A DNA stretch of 52,098 nt from Stutzerimonas stutzeri (GTDB lineage: Bacteria > Pseudomonadota > Gammaproteobacteria > Pseudomonadales > Pseudomonadaceae). The DNA is taken from NCBI RefSeq assembly GCF_002890915.1, contig NZ_POUT01000019.1, forward strand, positions 1 through 52,098, in the 5' to 3' direction. Made by a program: the position numbers and the translations under genes. The notes beneath the pieces are model-generated. The model was not told the DNA's origin. It searched no databases and was given only the letters and a program-made list of their open reading frames with translations. Shown here piece by piece: positions 23,892 through 33,969 of this stretch; within the stretch, counting starts at the first letter, position 1, and each line of letters begins with the position of its first letter.

Positions 23892-25259
23892 ATGGGGTTG
23901 GTCCTGATTCTGCTGGTCCTGATCGCCTTCATCGTGTTTTCCACGGTGCGCTGGAAGTTGCATCCCTTCCTGGCGCTGCTGGCGGCCGCGATTCTCGCCG
24001 GCTTCGCCTACCGGGTACCGGTCGGGGAGATTCTCACCACGGTCGCCTCCGGTTTCGGCGGCATCCTCGGCTACATCGGCATCGTCATCGCCCTGGGCAC
24101 CATCATCGGCGTGATTCTCGAGCGCTCCGGCGCGGCGATCACCATGGCCGAGAGCGTGATCCGGTTGCTGGGCGAGCGCTTCCCGACGCTGACGCTGTCG
24201 ATTATCGGCTACCTGGTGTCGATCCCGGTGTTCTGCGATTCCGGCTACGTCATCCTGAACTCGCTGAAGAACGCCCTGGCGGCACGGATGAAGGTTTCGG
24301 TGGTGGCCATGAGCGTGGCACTGGCCACCGGCCTGTATGCCACCCATACCTTCGTCCCGCCAACCCCAGGGCCGATCGCCGCGGCCGGCAACCTGGGGCT
24401 GCAGGGTTCGCTGGGCCTGGTGATCGCCGTCGGCCTGGTGGTATCGGCGCTGGCGGCGCTGGCCGGGCTGTTCTGGGCCAACCGCTTCCTCAAGCGCGAC
24501 GACCACGAACTGCTGGACGAAGCCCCCAGCGAACTGCTGGCCGAGGAGGTGGACTTCGACACCCTGCGGGCCCGCTACGGCATCCTGCCCAGCGCCTGGC
24601 AGGCCTTCGCGCCGATCTTCGTGCCGATCGCGCTGATCTGCATCGGCTCGGTCGCCGCGTTGCCCGGCCGGCCGCTGGGCGAGGGGATGGCGTTCACGCT
24701 GCTGAGCTTCATCGGCCAGCCGGTCGCCGCTCTGCTGGTCGGGCTGGGGTTCGCCTGCACCCTGCTCAGGGGCGAGAACAAGCGCCAGCAATTCCACGAT
24801 CAGGTGGCGGCGGGCATCGCCTCCGCGGCGCCGATTCTGCTCATCACCGGTGCCGGCGGCGCCTTCGGCGCCATGCTCAAGATCACCCCGCTGGGTGATT
24901 ACCTGGGCCAGAGCCTGTCGGCGCTGGGGATCGGCCTGTTCATGCCGTTCCTGGTCTCCGCCGCGCTGAAGACCGCGCAGGGCTCGACCACCGTCGCGCT
25001 GGTGACCACTTCGGCGATGGTCGCGCCGCTGCTCGGCAGCCTGGGGCTGGACAGCGAGATGGGCCGGGTGCTGACGGTCATGGCGATCGGCGCGGGCGGC
25101 ATGACGGTGTCCCACGCCAACGACAGCTTCTTCTGGGTGGTGTCGCAGTTCAGCCGGATGAAGGTCTCCACCGCCTACCGTGCGCAGACCATGGCGACCC
25201 TGATCCAGGGTGTGACGGGCATGGCCGTGGTCTGGCTGCTGGGGCTGGTGCTGCTCTGA
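23892..25259 (+). CDS. GntP family permease (gluconate-type)
   Basis: A 455-residue inner-membrane transporter with about 12-14 hydrophobic segments. Family features: FSTVRWKLHPFLALLAAA at the N-terminus, IPVFCDSGYVILNSLKNALA, ATGLYATHTFVPPTPGPIAAAG, LKTAQGSTTVALVTTSAM and GAGGMTVSHANDSFFWVVSQFS, all hallmarks of GntP. The substrate is gluconate or a related sugar acid, but no kinase or dehydrogenase gene is adjacent, so this is not resolved. AAGGAG stands six bases before the ATG. Single gene, convergent with the MOSC gene eleven bases away. Confidence 0.9.
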   Translation: MGLVLILLVLIAFIVFSTVRWKLHPFLALLAAAILAGFAYRVPVGEILTTVASGFGGILGYIGIVIALGTIIGVILERSGAAITMAESVIRLLGERFPTLTLSIIGYLVSIPVFCDSGYVILNSLKNALAARMKVSVVAMSVALATGLYATHTFVPPTPGPIAAAGNLGLQGSLGLVIAVGLVVSALAALAGLFWANRFLKRDDHELLDEAPSELLAEEVDFDTLRARYGILPSAWQAFAPIFVPIALICIGSVAALPGRPLGEGMAFTLLSFIGQPVAALLVGLGFACTLLRGENKRQQFHDQVAAGIASAAPILLITGAGGAFGAMLKITPLGDYLGQSLSALGIGLFMPFLVSAALKTAQGSTTVALVTTSAMVAPLLGSLGLDSEMGRVLTVMAIGAGGMTVSHANDSFFWVVSQFSRMKVSTAYRAQTMATLIQGVTGMAVVWLLGLVLL

Positions 25260-25270
25260 GAGCCCGCGTC

Positions 25271-25966
25271 TCAGCCTTGCGTGTCGATCCCGTACAGGCG
25301 CTTGTTCCAGTCCTCCACGCTGCGCTGGCCCAGGCGGCGTTCGACCAGCTTGCGCCAGGATGGCACCAGCGGCAGTTCGCTCAGTTCGTGCAACGCGGCC
25401 TGGTCCAGGGGGCGCCGATAGAGCACCTCCAGCACCCGCGTCAGCGGCCAGCGCGGATGGGGCCGGTGTTCGAGGACGAGCATCCGCCCGGCTTCCAGGC
25501 AGCCGGGTTCCAGCACCCGGTAGTACCAGCCGGTCATGCCACTCTGCTGCACCTGCAAGGCCATGTCCGGGATGCCGAAGCGATCGTTGAGCTTCCAGCA
25601 GGGCTGGCGGGTCTGCGCCACTTCCAGCAGCGCTTCGCCGCAGCGCAGTACGTCACCCAGGCACAGGTCCGCCTCGCCGAGCCCGAGGGTGCTGATGTTC
25701 TCGCCGAAGGCGCCGGGGCACGCCAGCAGCGCCGACGGGCCGAGCCGCTCGATCCACTGGCGATAGTGCTCGTACGGATAATGGTGCAGCGCCTTGTCCA
25801 CGCCGCCATGCACCTTGCGGTCGCCCTGTTCGTCGCCCTCCAGCCCTTCGGGGCCGAGCGGGACCGGGCCGGCCACCGCCTGCTTGGCGATGGCGCTATG
25901 GGTGCCGGGACGGGTGTAGGGCACGGCTTTGCCAACGAGCAGTTGCTCGATTCTGGCCAGTTGCAT
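25271..25966 (-). CDS. MOSC domain protein, YiiM-like
   Basis: A 231-residue MOSC-domain protein. It begins MQLARIEQLLVGKAVPY and contains DRKVHGGVDKALHHYPYEHY, FGENISTLGL and RQPCWKLNDRFG. The Cys of this last motif (about residue 123) is the presumed molybdenum ligand. YiiM in E. coli reduces N-hydroxylated bases such as 6-hydroxylaminopurine with the molybdenum cofactor. The C-terminal 3-alpha domain (about 165-231) is present, so it looks full-length. The start has CGGAG upstream on the minus strand. Confidence 0.85.
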   Translation of the reverse strand: MQLARIEQLLVGKAVPYTRPGTHSAIAKQAVAGPVPLGPEGLEGDEQGDRKVHGGVDKALHHYPYEHYRQWIERLGPSALLACPGAFGENISTLGLGEADLCLGDVLRCGEALLEVAQTRQPCWKLNDRFGIPDMALQVQQSGMTGWYYRVLEPGCLEAGRMLVLEHRPHPRWPLTRVLEVLYRRPLDQAALHELSELPLVPSWRKLVERRLGQRSVEDWNKRLYGIDTQG

Positions 25967-26037
25967 CAGAGGACTCCGGAGGTATTCAGCGTTCGGGCGT
26001 GATTGTGCCTGATCGCCGGCCCCGGAGCCCGCCTTGC

Positions 26038-26252
26038 TCAGGCTTCGAGGACAAAGGCCGGCGACGGTTCGGCGGCGGGGCGCACCACCCGCTCGCAGGC
26101 CAGCCCGGTTTCGGCGCTCACTCGCCGGGCGGTCTCGGGGTCGTCGGCGAAGGGTTGCAGCGCCGCCTGCTGCGCATCGTGGCGGGACAGGTTCGCCAGG
26201 CTGAGGACGGCGCAGAACAGGGTTATCGCGGTGAGCAGAATCAGCAACATGG

Positions 26253-26256
<4 letters not shown>
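26038..26256 (-). CDS. Small membrane protein coupled to orphan ccoN
   Basis: A 72-residue protein with one N-terminal transmembrane helix (MTMLLILLTAITLFCAVLSL) and a hydrophilic C-terminal part containing QPFADDPETARRVSAETG. Its ATG overlaps the ccoN stop by four bases, so it is translationally coupled. Position and build suggest a CcoQ-like accessory subunit, but the sequence is not a recognisable CcoQ. In P. aeruginosa, orphan ccoN genes also have small unknown genes next to them, as I recall. Function unknown. Confidence 0.7.
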
Positions 26257-27701
<1,445 letters not shown>

Positions 27702-28090
27702 GGAGATTACCGGTTGCACGCAAGGGATTTGCAAGGTTCCGCCCCACCTTGCACGGCCTCCTGGGGTTCCTCTGCCGGGATCTCTCTGCGAGTCGTGCCT
27801 GGGCGCCAGGCGAGCGCCGAGGTGGATCGCAGGCCAGTGTGGTCCTCCTGTTTGATTTGCACAAAGGAATAATAATGCACGTCTAGTTCATTTATTTTGA
27901 ATCAATGGCTCGTCCATGCTGCGGTGATCGGCCACGATGCAAAAAGACTGCACTGTCGCGGCAGTATTTTTCATTTTCAGCCTCTGTCGGCGTGCGGCTA
28001 GCATGGCCGTCTGGCCTGCCGCTGCGGTGAATGACGCCCGGCCGCGCGGGGCATACTGGCACCGGCCATTGTCGAGACAAGGAGAACAAC
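27702..28090. other. Divergent promoter region between ccoN and the DUF6306 gene
   Basis: A gap of 389 bases with a notably AT-rich stretch at about 27850-27905, likely holding the ccoN promoter. An imperfect Anr-like site (TTTGATTTGCACAAA, 27851-27865) matches only one half-site well. AAGGAG at 28079-28084 serves the next gene. I see no gene in it. Confidence 0.5.
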
Positions 28091-28528
28091 ATGACTGTGG
28101 AATCGTTGGGGATCGAGCGGGAGCGGCTGATCGCGGCGCTCGATGAACTGCTGAGCGCGGAGCGGGCCGGGGCGCAGGTCGCCAATGCCAGCCTCCGCGA
28201 GGCCACGGGAGAGCTGCAGCGTAGCGTGCTGGCGCAGGTACATCGCGGCGAAGCCGACAGCTGCCGGCGGCTGCGCGACTGCCTGGTGCTGCTCGGCGCC
28301 GAGCCGGGGCGCGAACGCGGCGCCTTCTACGAGAAATGCATGGCGATCGCCGACCTGGGCGAGCGCCTGGCGCTGGTCGACCGTGGGCAGAAATGGGTGA
28401 TTCGCAAGCTCCAGGCGCTGCTCGAGGAGGTCACCCATCCGCAGATCCGCCAGGAACTCGAAGCCGTGCTCGAGACCCACGAGATCAACAGCGACGATTA
28501 CGCCGCCAAGGCGCAAGAGTTGCGTTAG
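28091..28528 (+). CDS. DUF6306-type helical protein
   Basis: A 145-residue, strongly helical cytoplasmic protein, starting MTVESLGIERERLIAALDEL. It shows a ferritin-like or four-helix pattern: LLSAERAGAQVANASLRE, QVHRGEADSCRRLRDCL, ADLGERLALVDRGQKWVIRKL, then QELEAVLETHEINSDD. The spaced Glu and His residues (AER, HRGEADS, ETHEIN) could bind metal, but this is inference. The family name is from memory of similar Pseudomonas proteins. AAGGAG is placed seven bases before the ATG. It stands alone, with a REPIN after it. Confidence 0.7.
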   Translation: MTVESLGIERERLIAALDELLSAERAGAQVANASLREATGELQRSVLAQVHRGEADSCRRLRDCLVLLGAEPGRERGAFYEKCMAIADLGERLALVDRGQKWVIRKLQALLEEVTHPQIRQELEAVLETHEINSDDYAAKAQELR

Positions 28529-28560
28529 TGCCGTCGCGATTAGGATTCCCAGCGGGACAT

Positions 28561-28663
28561 GATCGCCCGCAAGCGGGCTCCTACATGTACCGTTGCATGC
28601 TTGGGTGAGCAGCGCGCGGTCATGGCCCTGCCGCGATCTCCTGTAGCCCGCTTGCGGGCGATC
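28561..28663. repeat. REPIN: inverted pair of REP sequences
   Basis: GATCGCCCGCAAGCGGGC followed by TCCTACA (28561-28585) is repeated as its near reverse complement at 28642-28663 (TGTAGCCCGCTTGCGGGCGA). This is the common Pseudomonas REP arranged as an inverted doublet, able to form one large hairpin. It occupies the 303-base gap 28529-28831, which otherwise shows only a possible leader for the HIT gene. Confidence 0.85.
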
Positions 28664-28831
28664 CGGGGCCAAACTGCACTCTGCGCAGCGGGGCTCCGCA
28701 TTCACGGTGCGCGGAGCGCCACTGGCGCAGGCGCAACCGCTCGGTCGCGATCATTTCTCTTCCCTCCGTCTTGGCGCCCTAGCCAACCTCCGGCTATGGT
28801 GCCGCTTTCCTGTCCACCATGGAGACGCCCG

Positions 28832-29275
28832 GTGTCCCTGACCACGCCTTACGACCCGCAGAACATCTTCGCCCAGATCATCCGGGGCGATGCGCCGTGC
28901 TACAAGCTCTACGAGGACGACGACGTGCTCGCCTTCCTCGATCTGTTCCCGCAGTCCTTCGGCCATACGCTGGTGATCCCGAAGCGCTCGGCTGCCTGCA
29001 ACATCCTCGACGTGGATAGCGAGGCGCTGTGCAAGGTGATGAAGGTGGTGCAGCGGCTCGCCCGGGTGCTCGTCGACGAGCTGCAACCCGATGGCGTGCA
29101 GGTCGCGCAGTTCAATGGTGCGCCGGCGGGGCAGTCGGTGTTCCACATCCACATGCATATCGTCCCGCGCTACGCCGGCGAGGGGCTGGCGGTGCATGCG
29201 GCGCACAAGGCCGACCCGGCGGAACTGGAGAAACTGCAGGCGCGGCTGCTGCGGCGCATCGAACAGCCGGCCTGA
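28832..29275 (+). CDS. HIT family protein
   Basis: A 147-residue histidine-triad nucleotide hydrolase or transferase. The triad HIHMHIV is at about residues 105-111 within GQSVFHIHMHIVPRY; IFAQIIRGDAPCYKLYEDDDVLAFLD and GHTLVIPKR are typical N-terminal parts. Likely substrate: AMP-linked or dinucleoside polyphosphate compounds; not further defined. The GTG start at 28832 is chosen because GGAG at 28821-28824 is spaced seven bases before it and the protein then begins at the family's usual position; the frame is open much further upstream but runs through the REPIN. The next gene, an ABC binding protein, begins 98 bases later. Confidence 0.88.
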   Translation: MSLTTPYDPQNIFAQIIRGDAPCYKLYEDDDVLAFLDLFPQSFGHTLVIPKRSAACNILDVDSEALCKVMKVVQRLARVLVDELQPDGVQVAQFNGAPAGQSVFHIHMHIVPRYAGEGLAVHAAHKADPAELEKLQARLLRRIEQPA

Positions 29276-29373
29276 CCCGCGCCGCGCCGGCTGCGCCCGG
29301 TGCGACCATCGCAGCAGGCAAGAGGCACCAAAGTACTATTCGTCACGGGCGGGGGGCTTCGTACCCTGCGGGC

Positions 29374-30384
29374 ATGATGCCTTCATCGACCCTCCTCATC
29401 CGCTGTTTCAAACGTGCCCTCGGCTCCCGGCGCGGGGCCGGTCGTGGCATCGGGCTGGTGCTTGCGCTGGCGGCGATATCGCTGTCGGCGCAGGCACGGG
29501 ATTTGCCGGTGCTGACGCTGAGCGTGCTGCAGTTCGGCACGCCGCACTGGGAGCTGGAACATCTCAAGCGCCAGCAACTGGATCACGGCAATGGCTTCGA
29601 ACTGAAGATACGGCTGGCCGCCGACGTGCCGGCGTCGCGGCTGGCGCTGTCCAGCGGCAGCGTCGACGGGGCCGTGAGCGACCTGCTCTGGGCCCAGGCG
29701 CGCTACGAGGCCGGGACGGCCTATCGCTACGTGCCGTTCTCCTCGCAGATCGGCGAAGTGCTGGTGCCCGATGGCAGCGACATTCGCACGTTGGCCGATC
29801 TGCGCGGCAAGCGCATCGGCGTGGCGGGCGGCCCCGACGGGCTCGGCTGGCGGCTGTTGCAACGGGCGGCCGCCGCGCAGGGGCTCGACCTGGCGCGCGA
29901 GGCGACGGTGCAGTACGCCGCACCGCCGCTGCTCGGCCAGGCATTGCGACGCGGCCAGGTGGATGCGCTGCTGACCTTCTGGCATTTCTCTGCCCGCCTG
30001 CGCGGCGAGGGTGGGGTGCATGCCGCGTTCGGCCTGGCCGATCTGCTCCGGACACTGGACCTCGACCCCCGGCTGCCGGTGCTCGGCTATCTGTTCCCGG
30101 AAGCCTGGGCCGCCGGGCATGACGATCTGCTGCGGCGTTTCGCCGGCGCCTTGCGCCAGGCCAAGGACCAGCTGGCGAGCGAGCAGGGCCACTGGCAGGC
30201 GATCCGGCCACTGATGCGTGCCGAGGACGAGGCGGTGTTCGCCGCGTTGCGCGACAGCTTCGTCGAGGGCATTCCGCAACCCCTGGATGCCCCGCGCATC
30301 GCCGACCTGCAGCGCCTGCTGCTGCTGACCGCTGCCGATCCGACGAAGCCGATGCCGGCCACGCTGTTCCAGGCGGGCCGATGA
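29374..30384 (+). CDS. ABC transporter substrate-binding protein (NitT/TauT/NMT1 type)
   Basis: A 336-residue exported binding protein. Signal peptide: basic N-terminus, then GIGLVLALAAISLSAQARD, with likely cleavage after SAQA. The fold is of the SsuA/TauA/ThiY class: LTLSVLQFGTPHWELEHLK, DGAVSDLLWAQARYEAG, SDIRTLADLRGKRIGVAGG, and RRGQVDALLTFWHFSARL. There is no lipobox Cys. The start is ambiguous between ATG at 29374 and 29377. It overlaps the permease gene by four bases. The gap before it shows no thiamine (TPP) riboswitch, and no sulphonate, nitrate or thiamine genes are adjacent, so the ligand is open. Confidence 0.83.
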   Translation: MMPSSTLLIRCFKRALGSRRGAGRGIGLVLALAAISLSAQARDLPVLTLSVLQFGTPHWELEHLKRQQLDHGNGFELKIRLAADVPASRLALSSGSVDGAVSDLLWAQARYEAGTAYRYVPFSSQIGEVLVPDGSDIRTLADLRGKRIGVAGGPDGLGWRLLQRAAAAQGLDLAREATVQYAAPPLLGQALRRGQVDALLTFWHFSARLRGEGGVHAAFGLADLLRTLDLDPRLPVLGYLFPEAWAAGHDDLLRRFAGALRQAKDQLASEQGHWQAIRPLMRAEDEAVFAALRDSFVEGIPQPLDAPRIADLQRLLLLTAADPTKPMPATLFQAGR

Positions 30385-31142
30385 GATCGGCACGCTGGGC
30401 CGGCTGGATCGCACTGCCGTTGGCGGTGGCGCTCTGGGCGGTCGCGGCGCAACTGGCGAAGACGTCCTTGCTGCCGGCACCGGCTGCCGTGCTGGAGACC
30501 TTCTGGCTGGCCGTGCAGAATGGCGAGCTGCCGCACCACCTGCTGGTCACCCTGCGCCGGGTGGCCAGCAGCTTCCTGCTGGCGATGGCGCTGGGGGCAC
30601 TGCTCGGCGTGTGGATGGGGCGCTCGCGGCTGGTCGACGGCATCCTCGATCCGCTGCTGGTGCTGTTTCTCAACCTGCCGGCGCTGGTCACCATCATCCT
30701 GCTCTACGTCTGGTTCGGTCTGGTGGAGGCCGCGGCGGTGCTGGCGGTGGTGGTCAACAAGGTGCCGAACGTGGCGGTGACCCTGCGCGAGGGCGCACGC
30801 AGCCTCGACCCGAAGCTGGAGCAGATGGCCCTGGTGTATGGCTTCAGCCGCTGGCAGCGGGTAACGGAGGTCTGGCTGCCGCAGCTGTTCCCCTACCTGA
30901 TGGCGGCCACCCGGGGCGGCCTGGCACTGATCTGGAAGATCGTCCTGGTGGTGGAACTGCTGGGCCGTTCGGACGGCATCGGCTTCCAGTTGCACATGGC
31001 CTTCCAGGTGTTCGATGTGGCGAGCATCCTGGCCTACAGCCTCGCCTTCATCGCGGTGGTGCAACTGATCGAGCTGACGCTGCTGCAGCCGCTGGAGCGG
31101 CGGGCATCGTACTGGCGCGAAGCGGGGGTGCGGCATGCTTGA
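30381..31142 (+). CDS. ABC transporter permease (SsuC/TauC type)
   Basis: A 253-residue permease with six hydrophobic segments, in the binding-protein-dependent transport family. The EAA-loop appears as LREGARSLDPKLEQMALVYG, followed by FSRWQRVTEVWLPQLFPYL, which docks on the ATPase. Begins MRSARWAGWIALPLAVALWAV. It overlaps the binding-protein stop (ATGA) and the ATPase start by eight bases, making a fully coupled three-gene unit. One permease gene implies a homodimer. Confidence 0.88.
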   Translation: MRSARWAGWIALPLAVALWAVAAQLAKTSLLPAPAAVLETFWLAVQNGELPHHLLVTLRRVASSFLLAMALGALLGVWMGRSRLVDGILDPLLVLFLNLPALVTIILLYVWFGLVEAAAVLAVVVNKVPNVAVTLREGARSLDPKLEQMALVYGFSRWQRVTEVWLPQLFPYLMAATRGGLALIWKIVLVVELLGRSDGIGFQLHMAFQVFDVASILAYSLAFIAVVQLIELTLLQPLERRASYWREAGVRHA

Positions 31143-31758
31143 GGTGCGGATCGATGGCGTCGCTGCCGGCCATGCGGTGCTGGGCATGATCGATGTGCGG
31201 GTGCGCGAAGGTGATCGCATCTGCCTGCTGGGGCCTTCCGGTGTCGGCAAGACCACGCTGCTCAATGCCATTGCCGGGCTCGACCGACGCCTGAGCCCGA
31301 TGGTCCGGCGGCGTCATGGGCTGCGCATCGGCTACCTGTTCCAGGAGCACCGCCTGCTGCCCTGGCGCACGGTGCGGCAGAACCTGGCGCTGGTGGGCGC
31401 GCCCGCCGCCGACATCGAGCGCTTGCTGGGCGAGGTCGGTCTGGAGGGCGCCGGCGATCTCCTGCCCGACCAGCTCTCGCTGGGCATGGCGCGCCGCGCG
31501 GCGCTGGCGCGGAGCCTGGCGATACGCCCCGACCTGTTGCTGCTCGACGAGCCCTTCGCCTCGCTGGACGCGGGGCGCGCCGCCGAGCTGCGCACGCTGC
31601 TGGTTCGCCTGCTGAACGAGCAGCCAGGCATGGCGATGATCTGCGTGACCCACGATGCCCGCGATGCCGACACGCTGGCCAACCGCGTGTGGCACATGGA
31701 CGGGCGGCCGGCAAGCGTGCGCGGCGACCAGCCGCTGGCGACCGGTCTCGGCGCCTGA
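31135..31758 (+). CDS. ABC transporter ATP-binding protein
   Basis: A 207-residue ATPase. Walker A is LLGPSGVGKTTLLNA (about residues 30-44), the Q-loop is FQEHRLLPWRT, the signature is LSLGMARRAALARSLA (so LSLGM rather than the usual LSGGQ), Walker B is LLLLDEPFASLD, and the H-loop is CVTHDARDA. At 207 residues it is shorter than the usual 240-270 of SsuB/TauB ATPases, lacking a C-terminal extension, but all catalytic motifs are present. It overlaps the permease end by eight bases. Confidence 0.87.
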   Translation: MLEVRIDGVAAGHAVLGMIDVRVREGDRICLLGPSGVGKTTLLNAIAGLDRRLSPMVRRRHGLRIGYLFQEHRLLPWRTVRQNLALVGAPAADIERLLGEVGLEGAGDLLPDQLSLGMARRAALARSLAIRPDLLLLDEPFASLDAGRAAELRTLLVRLLNEQPGMAMICVTHDARDADTLANRVWHMDGRPASVRGDQPLATGLGA

Positions 31759-31767
31759 GCCGGATTT

Positions 31768-33033
31768 TCAGCCGCCCAGCAGCCGGGTCAGCGCGTGCAG
31801 CAGCAGCCCGACCAGCCCCCCGACCAGGGTGCCGTTGATACGGATGTACTGCAGGTCCTTGCCGACGCTCTGCTCCAGCCGCTCGACCAGTTCGTGGCTT
31901 TCCCAGTTCTCCACCCGCTGGGCGATGTAGTGGCCGATCTGCCCGCGATAGCGCTCCAGCATCGCCGGGGCGGCGGCCATCAGTTGTTCGTTGATCCAGC
32001 CGCGCATGGCGTCGTCGGCGGCCAGCGCATCGCCGAGGCCGCGGCAGAGCGCGACGATGCGCCGGCCGATACGTGAGTCGTCGCTGGCCAGGTCCTGCTC
32101 CAGCCAGTCGGTGAGTTCCTGCCAGAGGGACTGGAAATAACGGCTGGTGGCCGGGTGTTCGAGCAACTGGGCGAGGATGCGCTCGACCTCCAGGGCGTAT
32201 GTCGGATCGTGCCTGAGGCGTTCGATGTATTCGCCGACGTGCTCGTCGAAGCGCTGGCGGATCAGGTGCCCGGGATCGGCGGCGACTTCGGCGATCAGCG
32301 CCGAGAGGCCGTCGACGAACTTGTTGGCCGACCAGCCGCCCACCGGCCTGCTCAGGCCCAGGTAGCGCAGGGTACGGATTTCCGCGCTGATCGCGTCGGC
32401 GACCAGGGCGCGGGTCTGCTCGTCCTGCATGATCGAATCGAGGCGGACCAGCAGTTCGTCGAGCATCGCTTGGTGGCGGCCCTGGCTGGTCAGCACTTCC
32501 AGTGCCTGCGCCAGCGGTGGGGCGAGGTCGAACCTGCGCAGGCGGCCGAGGGCCTTTTCCTGCACGAAGGCGCGCACCCGCTCGTCATGCAGGGCGGCGA
32601 CGCCGAAGTGCGCCACGCCGGCGAGCCGACGACCGACGGCTTCGGCATTGGCCGGATGGCGCAGCCAGCCGGCCAGGCGCCCGGCGAGATCGAGCTCCGC
32701 CAGCTTGGCCAGCACCAGCGGCGTGGCGAGGAAATGCGTGGTGATGAAGGTCGACAGGCTGCGGCCGATCCGCGCCTTGCTGCGCGGGATGATGGCGGTA
32801 TGCGGGATCGGCAGGCCGAGCGGGCGGCGGAACAGCGCGGTGACGGCGAACCAGTCGGCGATGGCGCCGACCATGGCCGCTTCGGCGAAGGAGGCGACAT
32901 AGCCCCAGGCCGGGTGCATGGCCTGCAGGCCGGTGGCGACGACGTACAGCAGGGCGGCGAACAGCAGCAGAAGGCCGGCGACCAGCTTCATGCGCGAAAC
33001 CGGCGATTGCCAGGTGCTGGAGAGCGAGCGCAT
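31768..33033 (-). CDS. DUF445 family membrane protein
   Basis: A 421-residue protein with two hydrophobic segments near the N-terminus (KLVAGLLLLFAALLYVVATG and AEAAMVGAIADWFAVTALF) and one at the C-terminus (NGTLVGGLVGLLLHAL), with a large helical middle. The WFAVTALFRRPLGLPIPHTAIIPRSK motif and the C-terminal YIRINGTLVGG block are diagnostic of DUF445 (YjiN-like). Function unknown. The start at 33033 has GAGGAA upstream on the minus strand; an inner Met (MKLVAGL) is another option. It converges on the ABC operon with nine bases between the stops. Confidence 0.88.
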   Translation of the reverse strand: MRSLSSTWQSPVSRMKLVAGLLLLFAALLYVVATGLQAMHPAWGYVASFAEAAMVGAIADWFAVTALFRRPLGLPIPHTAIIPRSKARIGRSLSTFITTHFLATPLVLAKLAELDLAGRLAGWLRHPANAEAVGRRLAGVAHFGVAALHDERVRAFVQEKALGRLRRFDLAPPLAQALEVLTSQGRHQAMLDELLVRLDSIMQDEQTRALVADAISAEIRTLRYLGLSRPVGGWSANKFVDGLSALIAEVAADPGHLIRQRFDEHVGEYIERLRHDPTYALEVERILAQLLEHPATSRYFQSLWQELTDWLEQDLASDDSRIGRRIVALCRGLGDALAADDAMRGWINEQLMAAAPAMLERYRGQIGHYIAQRVENWESHELVERLEQSVGKDLQYIRINGTLVGGLVGLLLHALTRLLGG

Positions 33034-33158
33034 GGGCTTCCTCTTCGGCGGTGGTGAACGGTGTCGTGGCGGGGCTGCATACCTCCGCCCGGCATTGCAC
33101 AGCGAAGCATCGCCCGGCGGTCGGGCCTTCGCAACGCAGCAGGCGAACAGCGAACCCA

Positions 33159-33222
33159 GTGGGAGGCTCGAAAGCATCACCCCGGGCTGGCCCACGGACT
33201 CCCCAGGGGCGGATGCCCTGGG
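33159..33222. repeat. Rearranged REP-like sequence and hairpin
   Basis: GTGGGAGGCTCG (33159-33170) is followed directly by AAAGCATCACCCCGGG, the reverse complement of the second half of the REP seen at 2594-2623. A hairpin CCCAGGG/CCCTGGG (33202-33208 with 33216-33222) then lies beyond the stop of the minus-strand gene 33243-33641 and could end its transcript. Confidence 0.5.
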
Positions 33223-33242
33223 AAGCCTGCCGGGTCTGTCGC

Positions 33243-33641
33243 TCAGAGGTCGTCTTCTTCCTCGCGGATCAGCACGTACTGCCCTTCGGCATCGTTCAGG
33301 CAATCCCAGACGTAGAACATCGAGACCTTGCCGGGCGCTTCCATCACGGCGGCATAGTCGCCCGGCACCGCGGTGAAATAGGCGCCGGAATCGGGCGTGG
33401 CCTCGCAGGCGATGCGCGCCGTGACGAAGGCGTCGGGCGGCGTGCCGTCGAAGTAGTCGTCACGATCCTTGGCGTCCCATTCCTGCGGTGGCTGGAAGGG
33501 GCCGGTGATGAGGATGCGTGCGTCTCCAAGGTCCTGCTCTTCCGCTTCCGCGTCGTATTCGTCGGGGCGGTAGAGGGTGCATTCCAGGGCGTCCGGGTTT
33601 TCGAGAATGGCCGCGCGGGATTGGGGGGTGAGTAGCTGCAT
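33243..33641 (-). CDS. Conserved hypothetical acidic protein
   Basis: A 132-residue, strongly acidic, soluble protein, beginning MQLLTPQSRAAILENPDALE and ending in an acidic tail (LIREEEDDL). I do not recognise a named domain. LLTPQSRAAILEN at the start and ILITGPFQPPQEWDAKDRDD in the middle look conserved in kind; similar short Pseudomonas proteins are annotated as hypothetical. No signal peptide or membrane segment. The ATG at 33641 is preceded on the minus strand by GGAG six bases away. It is followed in the same direction by the DUF445 gene about 210 bases on, but a REP-like sequence lies between. Confidence 0.7.
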   Translation of the reverse strand: MQLLTPQSRAAILENPDALECTLYRPDEYDAEAEEQDLGDARILITGPFQPPQEWDAKDRDDYFDGTPPDAFVTARIACEATPDSGAYFTAVPGDYAAVMEAPGKVSMFYVWDCLNDAEGQYVLIREEEDDL

Positions 33642-33969
33642 GGAATCTCCGACTGCGGTTGGGTGAACCGGCAGTGTGGTGTAGGCGGCGAGCCTGTGCA
33701 AACGGCTTGTGCCTGCAACAGCCAAGCCCTGGCAAGAGAACGGCAGAAGATCATCCCGCCCAATCGGTCCGCCAGCGCTGTCGCGCAGGAAAGGCCTCCG
33801 TAGGAGCGGGCGATGGCGTGGGGCGCTGTTCTTGCAGGCGCGAGCATGGTCTGCGCGCCGCCGCGCAGGCCGCCCATGTCCGCGTCACCGACAGGGCAAT
33901 TTCCTTCAATAATCCCCGCGTCGTGCGCCTTAGCCTGCTGCCGGTCTATCCACTGGAAGCAGAGCTCTT
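33642..33969. other. Gap between the acidic-protein gene and the LysE-type gene
   Basis: A 328-base divergent gap. It contains a single decayed REP-like segment (GTAGGAGCGGGCGATGGCG at about 33800-33818) and the presumed promoters of both genes. I see no gene or clear operator. Confidence 0.45.

Noticed and set aside
23696..25115. Upstream extension of the ClpP-fold gene across gntP (frame open to 25115)
   Set aside because: The upstream part is antisense to gntP; a signal peptide starts cleanly at 23690.
27851..27865. Anr box upstream of ccoN
   Set aside because: TTGAT is present, but the second half (ACAAA) matches ATCAA at only 3 of 5, and no promoter could be aligned.
28050..28075. Sigma54 promoter before the DUF6306 gene (TGGCACC then TTGTC)
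   Set aside because: The distance between the GG and the expected GC is off by one and the -12 GC is absent.
29276..29373. TPP riboswitch before the NMT1-like binding protein
   Set aside because: None of the conserved TPP core sequence (CUGAGA, ACCUGA) is present.
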